In this document: positions 1 through 11,832 of the stretch, one piece after another
How the letters are laid out: each line of letters begins with the position of its first letter
Numbering within the stretch: position 1 is the first letter of the stretch
Source of the DNA: Pictodentalium vernedei
Lineage: Eukaryota > Mollusca > Scaphopoda > Dentaliida > Dentaliidae
NCBI GenBank assembly: GCA_031216915.1
Contig: CM062296.1
Location: 800,315,022 to 800,379,021 of the forward strand
Length of the DNA: 64,000 nucleotides
Direction: 5' to 3'
Program-made: the position numbers and the translations under genes
Notes under the pieces: generated by a model
What the model was told of the DNA's origin: nothing
The model's input: only the letters and a program-made list of their open reading frames with translations
The model's database searches: none

Positions 1-1253
1 TCCATTGGTTCAGCCACCCTGTCCGTAACCATATGAGCCCGAAAAGCCTTAGAAGGTGACTTACGACGCTGACAAATCTGACATGATCGCACCCATAATT
101 CCACGTCTTTTTTCATTCCGACCCCCCAAAAAACGTTCCCTAATTTTCGAAAGAGTTTTATAGACTCCTAAATGAGCTCCTACCACCGGAGTCATGAAAT
201 TCCTTACTCACCCGATCTTTCAGATTCCTTGGTACTATCCACAGAACTTTATTTTGTCTCCCAATCTCTCGCCATTCCCTAAATAGCATATTATCTTTAA
301 AAACTATTTGTTCCCACTGACCAGCATACTTATGAAGCAAAAAGGGTTTTCCTTTTAAAAAATTAGGGCCAGGCTTTACTCCATCTCTCTGAAATTCTAC
401 AAGTTGTTTTAAAATCGGGTCAGCTTGCTGACTTTCTTCGGTAAATTCAACCACCCAACAAACCTCTATGGTTCTACAGGTGTATTGACTGGAATCCTAC
501 TCAGTGCATCAGCATTTTTATGCTGTTCACCGCGACGGGGAACAGAAAAATCAAACCCACTCAGATATTCCAGCCAACGTGTTACTTGTCCATTAGGCTC
601 CTTAAAATTAAGCAACCATTGTAAAGAGCCATAATCCGACCGTACAGTAAAATGCTTTCCGACAAAAAAAATGACGAAAATGTTTTATACTTTTCAACAC
701 CGCCAGCAACTCCTTGCGAGTTGAACTATTATTTCTTTCCTCTGGAGAATGGACTTTACTAAAATATGCAATAACTCTCTCTTTTCCATCTACGAGTTGG
801 GACAAAACTGACCCGGAACAAAATTGACTTGCATCTGTATCCAGAATGAATTCTCGATTAAAATCGGGATATGCCAAAATAGGGGTGTGACATAATTTGT
901 CTTTTAAAATCTCAAACGCGCCCTGTTGCACAGCCTCCAACTAAACTTTCTCATTTTTTCGCGTTAATCTCAACAGGGGATTAGCCAAATTTGAAAAATG
1001 CGATACAAATTTCCGATAACAGGAACACAACCCGTCAAAACTTCGTATCTCCGTCACACAAGTGGGTACAGGCCAATCCTTTATACGCGCTATTTTCTCG
1101 GGGTCTGCCCTAACACCATCCGAGGACACAATATGACCTAGATGGGACACTTGACGTCTACAAAGTGCACATTTGGACAGTTTCAACTTTAACACTGCTT
1201 TCCTAATGCGTTTAAAAACGTCTTCTAGCCGCTCCAAATGTTCCTGAAACCTG
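1..1253 (-). pseudogene. Gypsy A pol, 3' half: RT end, RNase H, integrase start
   Basis: This is the downstream half of a Ty3/gypsy pol gene, read right to left and running off the left edge. From about 1,253 to 941 it encodes the last part of the reverse transcriptase (thumb), with the typical LSKCALC and LGHIVSSDG stretches. From 940 to 608 it encodes an RNase H domain with the ILDTDASQ motif and a KELLAV segment. From about 600 to 1 comes the linker and the HHCC zinc-binding start of integrase, with a CQIC pair near position 85. It is broken: an in-frame TAG at 941-943 probably replaces a Trp codon, and the frame shifts near 650-670 in an A-rich run. The missing upstream half lies at 25,997-28,900; the two halves would abut inside the reverse transcriptase just after the YLDD-type motif. 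The family assignment is clear; activity is excluded. Confidence 0.88.
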
Positions 1254-1257
1254 CTAG
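1254..1257. repeat. Target-site duplication CTAG, left copy
   Basis: CTAG here and at 25,993-25,996 flank a segment that starts TGT and ends ACA. Joining the outer flanks at this site restores continuity of gypsy A reverse transcriptase. Four-base duplications are within the usual range for LTR retrotransposon integrases. Confidence 0.8.
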
Positions 1258-4200
1258 TGTGACAGGCTTAAAACACTGGGTTTACTTTATTTTAAACTTG
1301 GGTGTATAAATTCACATGTCTCATTTACTGTAGAAGAAAATATAGAATTTCAGTGTTTTTTTTTCATTTCAGCTAAAGAGAATTACAGGGGAGTAGTAGT
1401 GTTCGTATGTTTCAGGGATCTTTTGGGGGACCCCGGTGGGGGACCCCGGAAGTGACGTCATGCCACGTGACCTAGTGCCGCCATGTTGTGTTGTCATGGT
1501 AACCCGCGTGAGCGGCCATGTTGCGACGTCATCTCCATAGTGATATGTGCTGTTAGTGCGCATGCGCAGCGCGTGTTGTTAGGGTGATACGTGTTTCCGT
1601 CGTCCATTTTGTATACTGGAGGCCGCCATCTTGGTTTCTATGGTAGCACGTGATTGCTATGTTACCCAATTTTTCTGCAATAAGACGGGGTATGTTCGGA
1701 AGGTATGTTCGATTGTAGAAGAGTAAATCTAATTACCACAAACAACCCGACAATCCTTCCAAATCACCAAAATCCACCCCAACTTTTACTATTTCAAATT
1801 CTTTCAGAATTTTCTGCTTCTATCAATATATGCAATAGTTTTTGTCTATCTAATCATGTTCTTTTGTTCTGGAGTACACTCCAGTAGCGTAGAAGAGCCT
1901 ATCATTTGGAAGAGTTTACCTTATTATTACTATATTTAGCAATTTCTGGTCTATTCTTGTTAGTTCTGACCCAATTCCAAGTACTCTTGTTGTTTCATTT
2001 ATCTAGATCATTTATAACCAATCAGATTGCTTGGTTTCCCATAATCTGTATGCAGAGTTATCTCCCCTGTGTATAATAAACGCCTATGTCCATTGGCCAC
2101 ATCCCATGGAATCCCATTTTTGGGAAACACCCGTGGCTATGGAATCCCTTTTTTGTCGTATGAGGCCATGAGGGCTATGTAAAAGCTCTCAATGAGTCCT
2201 CATTTATTATCCCTCATACCCTCATTGAAATTTGAGGTTATGAGGACCTTGAAAAATCCCTCAATGAGGTATAATTTACTACGACTCTTAGCCTCATTTC
2301 AGTATTTAATAGGTATATCTATGGAATCCCATTATGGAAAACGCCTGTGACTGTGGAATCCCTTTTTTGTCGTATGAGGCCATGAGGGCTATGTTAAAGC
2401 CCTCAATGAGTCCTCGTTTATTATCCCTCATACCCTCATTGAAATTTGAGGTTATGAGGGTCTTGAAAAATCCCTCAATGAGGTACAATTTACTACGACT
2501 TCTAGCCTCCAAACGGTATCCTCGATAGGTATCCTCGAATAATACAATACCAGACCATGGGTATCCTCAAATACCGAGATGAGGCTAGAAGTCGTAGTAA
2601 ATTATACCTCATTGAGGGATTTTTCAAGACCCTCATAACCTCAAAATTCAATGAGGGTATGAGGGATAATAAATGAGGACTCATTGAGGGCTTTTACATA
2701 GCCCTCATGGCCTCATACGACAAAAAAGGGATTCCACAGTCACAGGCGTTTTCCAAAATGGGATTCCATCGGATATACCTATTAAATACTGAAATGAGGC
2801 TAAGAGTCGTAGTAAATTATACCTCATTGAGGAATTTTTCAAGGTCCTCATAACCTCAAATTTCAATGAGGGTATGAGGGTAATAAATGAGGACTCATTG
2901 AGGGCTTTTACATAGCCCTCATGGCCTCATACGACAAAAAAGGGATTCCACAGTCACGGGCGTTTTCCAAAATGGGATTCCATAGGATATACCTATTAAA
3001 TACTGAAATGAGGCTAAGAGTCGTAGTAAATTATACCTCATTGAGGGATTTTTCAAGGTCCTCATAACCTCAAATTTCAATGAGGGTATGAGGGATAATA
3101 AATGAGTACTCATTGAGGGCTTTTACATAGCCCTCATGGCCTCATACGACAAAAAAAGGATTCCATAGCCACGGGTGTTTATTATACACAGGGGAGATAA
3201 CTCTGCATACAGATTATGGGAAAGCAAGCAATCTGTTTGGTTATAAATGATCTAGATAAATGAAACAACAAGAGTACTTGGAATTGGGTCAGAACTGACA
3301 AGAATAGACCAGAAATTGCTAAATATAGTAATAATAAGGTAAACTCTTCCAAATGATAGGCTCTTCTACGCTACTGGAGTGTACTCCAGAACAAAATAAC
3401 ATGATTAGATAGACAAAAACTATTGCATATATTGATAGAAGCAGAAAATTCTGAAAGAATTTGAAATAGTAAAAGTTGGGGTGGATTTTGGTGATTTGGA
3501 ATGATTGTCGGTTGTTTGTGGTAATTAGATTTACTCTTCTACAATCGAACAAACCTTCCGAACATACCCCGTCTTATTGCAGAAAAATTGGGTAACATAG
3601 CAATCACGTGCTACCATAGAAACCAAGATGGCGGCCTCCAGTATACAAAATGGACGACAGAAACACGTATCACCCTAACAACACGCGCTGCGCATGCGCA
3701 CTAACAACACGTATCACTATGGAGATGACGTCACAACATGGCCACTCACGCGGGCTACCATGACAACACAACATGGCGGCACTAGGTCACGTGACATGAC
3801 GTCACTTCCGGGGTCCCCCACCGGGGTTCCCCAAATGATCCCTGAAACATACGAACACTACTACTCAGGGGCAATATCACAGGTGCCCCAATTTGTACAG
3901 AAAATAAAAACTCTACCTTTGAATACAATGACAGGTCACCAGATTTTATTTTACCATTGGGTGATTACCATTCTCCACTCACTGCATGCGCTGAGCACTA
4001 CTAAACGAATCCGTCATTGGCTAATCATTTAAGTGTCCACTTTTATCCGTATTGAACAATGAGAAAGAAATGAGAAAGATTTCATTCTTTTCATTCTTGT
4101 GTTATTGGAAGTTGGTAAAATTATAGTGGCATCATTTTTTTATATAAGAAATTTGTGTATTTCTTGGACCATTCGTAAGGAATTGGATCGGAATTCATAA

Positions 4201-5678
4201 TTCCAGGTAAATATAATTTTATCATATCAAGGCCATAATTGTTTAATTTGATTTAAAATGTCAAGCGATAGCCTGATCGTTGTTTCATTACAAGAAACGA
4301 CGGCCGGCTATCGTGAGCCGTTACTGGGTCCGTTTGATTGTTAAAGCTATTTTCAGTCAGTAAATTTCCTAAGTTAATTAGCGTTTTTTTTTGTTGAATG
4401 GTAACTGTAACTGCTGCTAGTTTTTTGTATTTTAACGGTAAAATTTAACTGTATTGGGTATATCTGGTACATTCATCACTTTGGAATTTTATTGACTGGC
4501 AGATAGTTGAGTTGTTTTGCGGCAAGTCGGGACTCCCCTGTGCTGTTCTGTTACATTTTATTGGATATTGTCCAGAGGCACTGTCCAATGGAATGTCACG
4601 GAGCAACACATTGTACGGAAAATCTAGTTCATGCCAAGGAGAATAAACGTCTGCTGTGGCGGAATGTAGCTTTGGATAGTCATCGCCTGTCATTTTAGTA
4701 AAGCCCAAATTGAGATTAACGCGAAAAAATGTTGAAAGACTCAAAGATATTCCCAGTGGCTTGAGGTCCCACTCATTCGGCGAAAGCCTGGTGAGTTGGA
4801 TCGTACGACGCTGTGGATGCATTGATAAAATATTGTTATTTAACCCCTCTTTGTCAAAGGAAGTGTTTTATTCTATTCAGGTTCAAGAAATACACGATGC
4901 ATCACATAGCCCTGCTTTAAGGGAAATCCATGATAACTCGTCGGATTGAGGGTAGGCATCTAGTTATTTATCGGTGATAACAGTCACCAATTACTATTTT
5001 TGAAATGCCTACTGCAAACGTGTGATGTATATTTGTAAATAGTTTATACTTTGTTTTTTCTTTACCAAAAAACAGATCTTCCGTGTTATCACGTGACTAG
5101 TATTATAACTGTAGATTGTTATTTGTATTGCGGGTATAGCTTCTGCCATATATTGTTAAACTTTTAATGTAATTTTAGTAAGTGGGTTCGTTTTGTATAT
5201 ATGACGTCACATGGTATGTCAAGTAAAACATGCTTGACACCCAGTGATAAGCCTTTGGGCCACTGTGGACGCAGGTTATTCATAACATATTCCGCTTATA
5301 AATTTATATATTTTACGTAATAACTTGTGTCATGTAAGCTGTACCTACACGTCATTATAAGTAAACTTTTGGCTATTTCATGGTGAGTTACACTTCGTTA
5401 GAATGATTTCATTCCAACGATGTGTAGCAGCCCATGCTTCACGAGTGACATTTCATTCCCTGTTTCGTAATTTTGGTGTATTTACCCCTTTCATATTTAA
5501 GCCAGTTATTTATTGTATTTTATATTATTTAATTTCAGAGTGGATATTTGGTGAATTTGTGATCATTTGGAACCATGATGTATTAATTAACAGCATCCAT
5601 ATGAAATAAACGAACCTTTGTAAATATATGTCTGGCCTTCGTTTGTGTTATTCACCCACCGGAAGAAAGGCGGGTACA
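1258..5678 (+). repeat. 5' LTR of retrotransposon B, with foldback insertion
   Basis: The LTR begins TGTGACAGG at 1,258 and ends GGGTACA at 5,678, two bases before the primer-binding site. Removing the foldback element at 1,391-3,866 leaves about 1.95 kb, which is long for an LTR. The last ~490 bases (5,191-5,678) match 25,236-25,992 once the MITE in the latter is removed. An AATAAA lies near the right end (5,605). ORFs in 3,867-5,600 match nothing I recognise, and I treat this stretch as non-coding LTR. Confidence 0.72.
1391..3866. mobile_element. Foldback-type transposon with very long inverted repeats
   Basis: The two halves are inverted copies of each other: GAGTAGTAGTGTTCG at 1,391 is mirrored at the right end, 3,866. 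Each arm has a unique outer part of ~700 bases (1,391-2,090; 3,175-3,866) and an inner part of tandem ~213-base units. The left arm has two units starting near 2,106 and 2,319; the right arm has three inverted units between about 2,570 and 3,180. The unit contains GAGGCCATGAGGGCTATG and CCTCAATGAG. The centre lies near 2,530-2,570. No credible coding sequence is present. AGGG occurs just outside both ends (1,387-1,390 and 3,867-3,870), a possible short target duplication. This layout is that of foldback elements; the mobilising enzyme is unknown. Confidence 0.82.
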
Positions 5679-5680
5679 GA

Positions 5681-5692
5681 TGGCGCCCAACA
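5681..5692 (+). other. Primer-binding site of retrotransposon B
   Basis: TGGCGCCCAACA lies two bases after the LTR end at 5,678. TGGCGCC is the standard start of a primer-binding site complementary to the 3' end of a host tRNA in many retroelements. I do not assign the tRNA species. Confidence 0.7.
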
Positions 5693-6339
5693 TAGAATTT
5701 CCACAGGAGCTGTGATTCAGTTTTCACCATGTGAATTTATGGATTTGTGAAATGTTATATAAAGTGTTGTGATATATAAACATATAATCACATAATGTGA
5801 AGTTTGCAACACTGATACAGTGCTGCTTTCTGAACGTCGGAACCACCAACGTCAGACAACATCCAGTAGAACTTTGGAGTGCACTGCTCGTCGTGAAACA
5901 TCAGCTTCAACAAACATCAACAGGTCGGGGAAATGTGCCGATCTGTCTATAAAAGATCGATTTGTCTATGATAAATCGATCTATCTATGTAAATTGGTCG
6001 TGAAGCTAAACATTCGGACATACAGCACATAACGCAAAAAATCGTAACTTCTCAATGTCAACAATCGGTCGACCGAGGAAAACTTCGTCAAATGGCACTT
6101 CAGCATTTGTTGCCAAGAATTGCATACATATGTATATCGACATAAATGAATCGTATCACTGGTAATTAGAAACAAGTCAACATTTAAAATGTTATTTTTC
6201 ACTTTTTTCTTCAATTTCCAGTGTTCAAATTCTCACACCATGCTCGAAATGATCGACATAACCGGAAATTGAGACTCGTTCAAAACTAAGACGTAAAATA
6301 TAGGCATTATCTTGAATAAGTAAAAGTGGTATGTCAAGT

Positions 6340-7200
6340 TCACAATTTCTGAAACTCAGTTACGAACTTACGACTGACGGGTGGGCCCTAAATTTTAATT
6401 CTATAACTTTCGTGATAACTTTTTGTTCTTGTCTTTTGAAAATTATGAATTAAAACTTCGATGTGGTCAGCAAAAAGCTTTAAATTCGTGCCGGAAACTA
6501 ATCCCAACACATTTGACATTTCATTTTCAAGGTCACACCGGAAATTAAGTTGATTTGAATAAGTGTTCTGGATTAGTTTCTTTAGATTATTGAAATGGCT
6601 TTGAAATGTGGATGCAGCAAACATTCCGATTTTCCAATGGAAAGGAGTTTACAACGTACAAACTGAGTGCCAAAAAAATACAGGAAGTCAACAATAAAAA
6701 CTCTCATCGATAATTTTCTGATTAAGGAGAGGACAACTTATCTTTGCAGTGTATGTGCCGATCACGCCGACGAATTTCTGAGCCCCCCTAGAAACTCCAC
6801 ACAGCAGTAAAAAACAAAAAATCTGAAAATGACAATGAAACTGATAATATTATTTTTAAAATTAAATAGGGCATTATCTCCGAAACTAAACTCGCAGAAT
6901 TAGTAGCTTTCGCAATTGGCGAATCGCAGTCAAACAATATTTTAGAGATTCAGAAAATACAGGTCAACTATACAAAGATGAGCATTTCACCCTCAACAGT
7001 GGCTACAAAAACAAAATCTCATCCTATTAGCTTTTCTAAAATTCAATAACGAAGTGTCATGAACAGGAAAATCCGAAAAAAATTAACTCACTAACATTGG
7101 CAGTGGAACAGATATATCATTGTAGAAATTTAAAAAAAAATTTTGGACCATTTCCTTCGCAGTAAACCTAATTACCTATTTTGTCACTATAAGTAAAACA
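6340..7200. other. Non-coding stretch inside the 9.7-kb element
   Basis: AT-rich sequence with no ORF showing protein-like composition and no repeat that I could match elsewhere in the window. Confidence 0.4.
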
Positions 7201-7209
7201 GTTTGTAAC

Positions 7210-7656
7210 ATGAATGCTACAATTCACCAAAGTGCCACCTACACGTCGATATGCAACTGGATATATAAGTACTCTGAAAGTAGGATTTTATGTCCCCAAG
7301 ATGGCGACACAATAACATTTGTTGTCAACAATCAAGTGCTGGCTCGCAGATGGAGAGTTTCTTTTGATGCAAAAGCCATTTTAAGTGCAATACCTACAGT
7401 TCTTCATGTCATCCCAACCACTGAGAGTAAACTACAAAGTGATGAATCTTTATCTCCAAAACATTGGTTGTCTCTAGACTGGCGTGAAAAAACTAATATT
7501 TTCCCCAAATTTCAATCCAACATCGAGAAACAGAATTCAACTTTCAGAACGGAATGTTCCAAATTTTTCAATGAACGACTACAAATTGTGATGCATCACT
7601 TACAGAACATGAAAGCACTAATATCAACACCAGTGAATTTACATCGAACACATTAA
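7210..7656 (+). CDS. Unrecognised coding fragment in the 9.7-kb element
   Basis: An open frame of 148 codons with balanced, protein-like composition, including a CNWIYKYSESRILCPQDGD segment and an ARRWRVSFDAKAIL segment. I do not recognise a family. It is followed within 20 bases by a palindromic MITE (7,667-7,871), which probably interrupted the original gene, since further protein-like sequence continues on the same strand at 8,268-8,938. It could be part of the element's own large gene or a captured host exon. The start codon is uncertain because the frame may begin inside an exon. Confidence 0.35.
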   Translation: MNATIHQSATYTSICNWIYKYSESRILCPQDGDTITFVVNNQVLARRWRVSFDAKAILSAIPTVLHVIPTTESKLQSDESLSPKHWLSLDWREKTNIFPKFQSNIEKQNSTFRTECSKFFNERLQIVMHHLQNMKALISTPVNLHRTH

Positions 7657-7666
7657 CTGGAAACAC

Positions 7667-7871
7667 CGGTGTGACAGGAATGATAGTCCGTAGGAACGGT
7701 AGTCCCTCTGGACTATTATTCCGCGGAATCATAGTCCTAGGTCTAACATTTCTAGGAATAGTAGTCCGGCGGACTACTATTCCTAGAAATGTTAGACCTA
7801 GGACTATAATTCCGCGGAATAATAGTCCAGAGGGACTAATTTTCCTACGGACTATCATTCCTGTCACACCG
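7667..7871. mobile_element. Palindromic MITE family Q, copy 1
   Basis: A 205-base near-perfect palindrome, CGGTGTGACAGGAATG...CATTCCTGTCACACCG, centred on AGTCCGGCGGACT. A second copy of identical length lies at 35,695-35,899. Because it is a palindrome, both strands encode almost the same short peptide; these are not genes. No certain target duplication is seen. Confidence 0.85.
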
Positions 7872-8267
7872 GCAATGAAACACATGTAAATACCAATAGA
7901 TACTCTTTTGTTGAAAGTAAAAATGAAACAATCCATTTCATTAGCATGGGCGACCCAGTCCTCATCAATCCTTGTTCATTAACATTGATAGGTCAGGTGG
8001 CTGATACCTTAACAAAAAAACATTTTAGATAACTCTCGGAGATCATGGTCAATTTTAGGTTGTGATGGACACCCATATATACTGTTGAGCAGAATGATAG
8101 AAAAAACGTTTATATGTGACATATGTTAAATTGAATTTTGGGGAAAAGAAATCTTCACAAAACACAAACAAAATCAGTATCACGCAAACAATATCACAGT
8201 ATCCCCCTCAGAAAGAAAATATGGCAACGTCTTACTTCTTTCTGGTTTAGGCTACATTGAAATTAAC

Positions 8268-8938
8268 ATGGTTAAAGCTCTATTTAATCTGTCCTGGGAC
8301 ATTATACTTAAGGAACTGGCTAAACTCCTTGGTTATCGCACACCAAAAGCCCTTTCATCGTGTCAGTCGGCCAGTGACCATCATAAGTCTTGGCAAATAA
8401 TTCAAACATTTTTGCTTGGAACAGCTGATGAACTTCTATTGCCATACTGCCAACACTGTAAATCATCAAACAAAGTACCATGTGAAGAAGATTTGTACAC
8501 CTGGATAAATTCTGTGACCAATAAAAAATATACTTTTCTCTTTGAAATAGTATTCACATACATGTTTGCTATACATTTATTCCGAGCTGGTGTAAGACGT
8601 CAGATTCCTCAATCGTAGACTGTACACAAAATAAAATATCCGTTCTGTCATATGGTCTGAATATGCCAAATTACAGGGAACTTTTCCTTAGAGATATGTC
8701 CATGAAACTTCAAGCACCAACAGAAATAATCACGTTTTTAAACAAATATCCATCAGGAAATAATAGTCAAGCAGAGGGAGGTGATTTCATTCTAGAATCC
8801 CAAAACAAAAGAACAAAAATGTGGATTCCGCCATGGTTGCCCACTGAGAGAAGGTGGACTCGTGTCTCCAGGACGATTGATAGACTTGAAAAGGTATTTA
8901 GAAATGACACTCATCTGGGTTTTTTTCTTTTTTGGTGA
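8268..8938 (+). pseudogene. Unrecognised protein fragment, frame-broken
   Basis: Two consecutive frames (8,268-8,618 and 8,663-8,938) look like one protein of about 220 residues with a frame break near 8,600. The first holds a CQHC pair and a long hydrophobic stretch (FLFEIVFTYMFAIHLFRAG); the second holds EGGDFILE, TKMWIPPWLPTE and RLEKVF. The composition is that of real protein but I cannot name the family. It lies on the same strand as 7,210-7,656 and may be the same gene, split by a MITE. Codon use resembles its neighbours. Confidence 0.4.
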
Positions 8939-9395
8939 AAGTCTTCAACAGTACGTGGATAGTGGATTGTAACTAAATCATCAGTGGAGTGGATTTATCA
9001 CCCAAAGTATCACTTTTCAATTCTGTACCTATGGACAAAAACATAAGCAATGTTTCAGCCAATAGACCTCCCGTGTTCAACCCGTAGGTCCATTGTCTGG
9101 AACTGCACTTGTGATTGCGATGCATCACATCAAAGTTGCAGTTATTGCTTGGGTGGAATTTCCACTCAGTGGGTGATTCAGTGACAATACACTCTCCACA
9201 TGGCACATACTGTACATGTGATTGGAATGGGAAATATTAATAAAACATACATTGTACTTTTTAAATGATTTTAATTTATTGGAATGTGCCGTGGGCAAAT
9301 GTATTCAATTGTTTTTAATTTCCTGTTTGTCATCCTAACCAGACCAATAGAATGGGCATGCACCCAATAGTCGCACCCATCGATGTCACGCCCAT

Positions 9396-9620
9396 TCAAA
9401 GTCCACTGTCCCGTTCACAGCCATGTTTCACACCACAACGTCTGCAAATGTTTGTAGCCGCTAAGGCATTGTCTGGCACTTGTACATATTTATCATGAAA
9501 ATGGTTGATGTTTGATGGAGAGAAAATCGATGAATTGTCTCTTGATGTTGATGGTTGTGTTTCTGGTGATGCTTCTTGTGATGGGGAAGGTATTCGAGAA
9601 TTTGAATCATCCTTTTTAGT
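9396..9620 (-). CDS. Candidate terminal exon, Ser/Pro-rich with CxxC
   Basis: On the minus strand a strong 3' splice-acceptor look-alike (T-rich tract then TTGCAG, 9,621-9,627 complement) precedes an open frame of 74 codons ending in TGA at 9,396. The peptide is rich in Ser, Pro, Thr and Asn (low complexity, SPSQEASPETQPSTSR) and ends with CRRCGVKHGC, a possible partial zinc motif. No upstream exon was found. Function unknown. Confidence 0.3.
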   Translation of the reverse strand, partial: TKKDDSNSRIPSPSQEASPETQPSTSRDNSSIFSPSNINHFHDKYVQVPDNALAATNICRRCGVKHGCERDSGL

Positions 9621-9639
9621 CTGCAAGAATTATAAAAAT

Positions 9640-11440
9640 ACATAAATAACTGTTTATAGCAATGGTAATGATTATAATATTAGAGCATCTATCAGTGATA
9701 CGGGGATTATTTGTATGTATATGATACCAACATTTTCTTCCATCTATTTGAAATCAAAGGCATGTCTTGGAATATGAGTCTACAACAGGGACATGGGAAT
9801 TGGCGATTTTGATCGAATCGTATATCCAATCGAATTGGTGAAAACGAATTGAATTTCGAATTTTTGGAGAAGCCTAGTCTACAATTCGTTCCCTGAGTTC
9901 AAATGTATTTTTTGTGCAAGTAGGCGCATAGAACACATTGGAACTCAGGGGACGAATTTTCAACACCATCAGCGATCTACGTCCGAAATAAAAAATTGTC
10001 GTGTATATAAAGTACGTCAGTAAAACGTCCTCCAATGACCCAAAAATTAAGGAAAATGCATTGGTATTTTGGGAATATAAAAACAAAGGTTCATATCGCC
10101 GATGCGGGGTTCAGTTTTCATGTCTAGCGCAAACTCAATCAAGAAAATGTTGATGGAAACCGACACACAGAAAATTAATTGGATCAGTTGACGTTTGTTC
10201 AAGTTACCCCGCTATTGAGCACAAATTTCGCCTAAAAATAACCAAGTCAGCCCAATAATTTTGCTATCGTACATCGGACCGAGCCCGTTTTCGAACTCGA
10301 TTGAGATAATCTCCTTAGGAAATCATAAAACAGAAATGAATAGAATCTGTTGACGCTTATTGAAATTATCACGCTATCAAGCTCGAATTAGTAGATGTTA
10401 ATAAAGGGCCTGTTTCGCATCATAAGTAGGTGAACGTGCATATCAAGTCACATACCAAATATTACCGCGATCGGTTCAGAAAAACCTTAGTTATAAGAGG
10501 AAGGGCCAACCGCCTTTCCTCCCACCCTATCACAGGGCCTACCCGCTCGTCCTTCCGACGATCGACCCCAGCCATACCAATAGTCGAGTTTCTTTTGAAA
10601 ACTCGACTGAAAATTTTCGCAAAAATACACCCGGCTCACTACCGACGGGAGGAGGGGGCTACCTCTGTTCTTCACTCTCATCCCCCATTTACAAATATCT
10701 GGATTCGTCCTGCATGGGCTGGGTCACCTCTGGTAGTCCAACCCGATTTACAAAACCAACAGACACAAAAAAAATATCAAAGTAATTTTACAAAATTCCT
10801 CTTCGATACAGAAAATCAATCCGGTGATGAGTTGTCTAGAGCCTTTTCTGGTGCATTGTGAATAAATCTAATAAGTTTTGTTACTATACCTGATATTTAT
10901 CTGTGAAATGTTTTGTACCCCAAACACAGTGTTTCTGTGTCTGACTTTCCATTTCTACATAAATCCCACACCCAGTCATTTCAGTAAGCTCTTTCACCTG
11001 AAATTCAGAACGAATAACTTGATGCTATTATGGAATGAAATTATTTGAGTAATCATGTTCCCTACTCCTACGAGAGGGCAATACCACCCCCCCCCCCCCC
11101 GCCCCCTACCGAGATATGTTTACTGCTTTCCTATATCAGTCAGGAACAAGAGGGCAATTCGCCCCACCCCATCTCCGGTAAAATCGAGGCTAACATTATA
11201 GTATACATTTTAAGGATCGTGTCGTTTTGGCGTAAGCTTCTTTGGATCCATCATCAACCTTTCTTGTTAAGATTCCTCCAGTCGGATCCCTACATGTTAC
11301 CATAGGGAGTTCTTTTAAATGAGCATATGGTAGTTCGGGTGCGCATGTATAAACTTTTAATTTCTGAGAGACTTACAGACCATTTCATTCGTGACAGAGT
11401 ATTTTGAATGCAGTCAAATTTCTACTTGATAGGTTCGAGA
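9640..11440. other. Stretch without a supported gene
   Basis: Mostly AT-rich and unassigned. A short inverted repeat (CCTGAGTTC / GAACTCAGG) occurs between about 9,890 and 9,945, and a C-tract at 11,088-11,106. A 143-codon open frame at 10,430-10,861 has uneven composition and I do not support it as a gene. Confidence 0.35.
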
Positions 11441-11444
11441 TGGC

Positions 11445-11762
11445 GTGGAAGGACTCGCAGGGCAAAATACATGTGTGGGAGAAGCTCCAACTACAGGCAA
11501 CCAAAAAATGAGAAAAACTGATATCACGAATGAGATACTCCTTTGGCGACGATCATTTAGAGATTCAAAATATATTGATCCTTTCACTGAAAAACAACTA
11601 CAGTCATTTGATGAGGAAACACTGGACGTTGAAATAATACATTTTACGGAAACGTCTTCAAATAATCACCGTTTATATTATGAATTCATTGAAAATGGCG
11701 GGGAAATTGGAAAATGTAAAGATCTGAAAAAGCTAGTAATAACAGAATCTGATCGCAAATAA
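11445..11762 (+). CDS. Hypothetical acidic protein fragment
   Basis: An open frame of 105 codons. From about codon 22 the composition is protein-like and acidic (KYIDPFTEKQLQSFDEETL, then YYEFIENGGEIGK), ending in TAA. The start is uncertain: the first 20 codons look different and could be intronic or untranslated. It lies upstream of the large palindrome and of the spliced candidate gene at 12,833. No family recognised. Confidence 0.3.
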   Translation: MEGLAGQNTCVGEAPTTGNQKMRKTDITNEILLWRRSFRDSKYIDPFTEKQLQSFDEETLDVEIIHFTETSSNNHRLYYEFIENGGEIGKCKDLKKLVITESDRK

Positions 11763-11832
11763 TCCGAACAGACATAAAAAAAACAAAAAAAATAAAATCA
11801 TAGCATCCATCAATTCAATGCTACAAGATATA

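Noticed and set aside
2306..3113. Several short ORFs with MRVLKNPSMRYNLLRLLAS
   Set aside because: They arise from the tandem units of the foldback element and appear on both strands; no homologous protein signal.
4445..4822. 125-codon minus-strand ORF as a gene
   Set aside because: It lies inside the 5' LTR of retrotransposon B, overlaps other equally long frames and has no recognisable motif.
7568..7936. Similar proteins encoded on both strands (VRRTTIPRNVRP type), also at 35,686-35,935
   Set aside because: A palindrome encodes nearly the same peptide on each strand; this is a property of MITE Q, not a gene pair.
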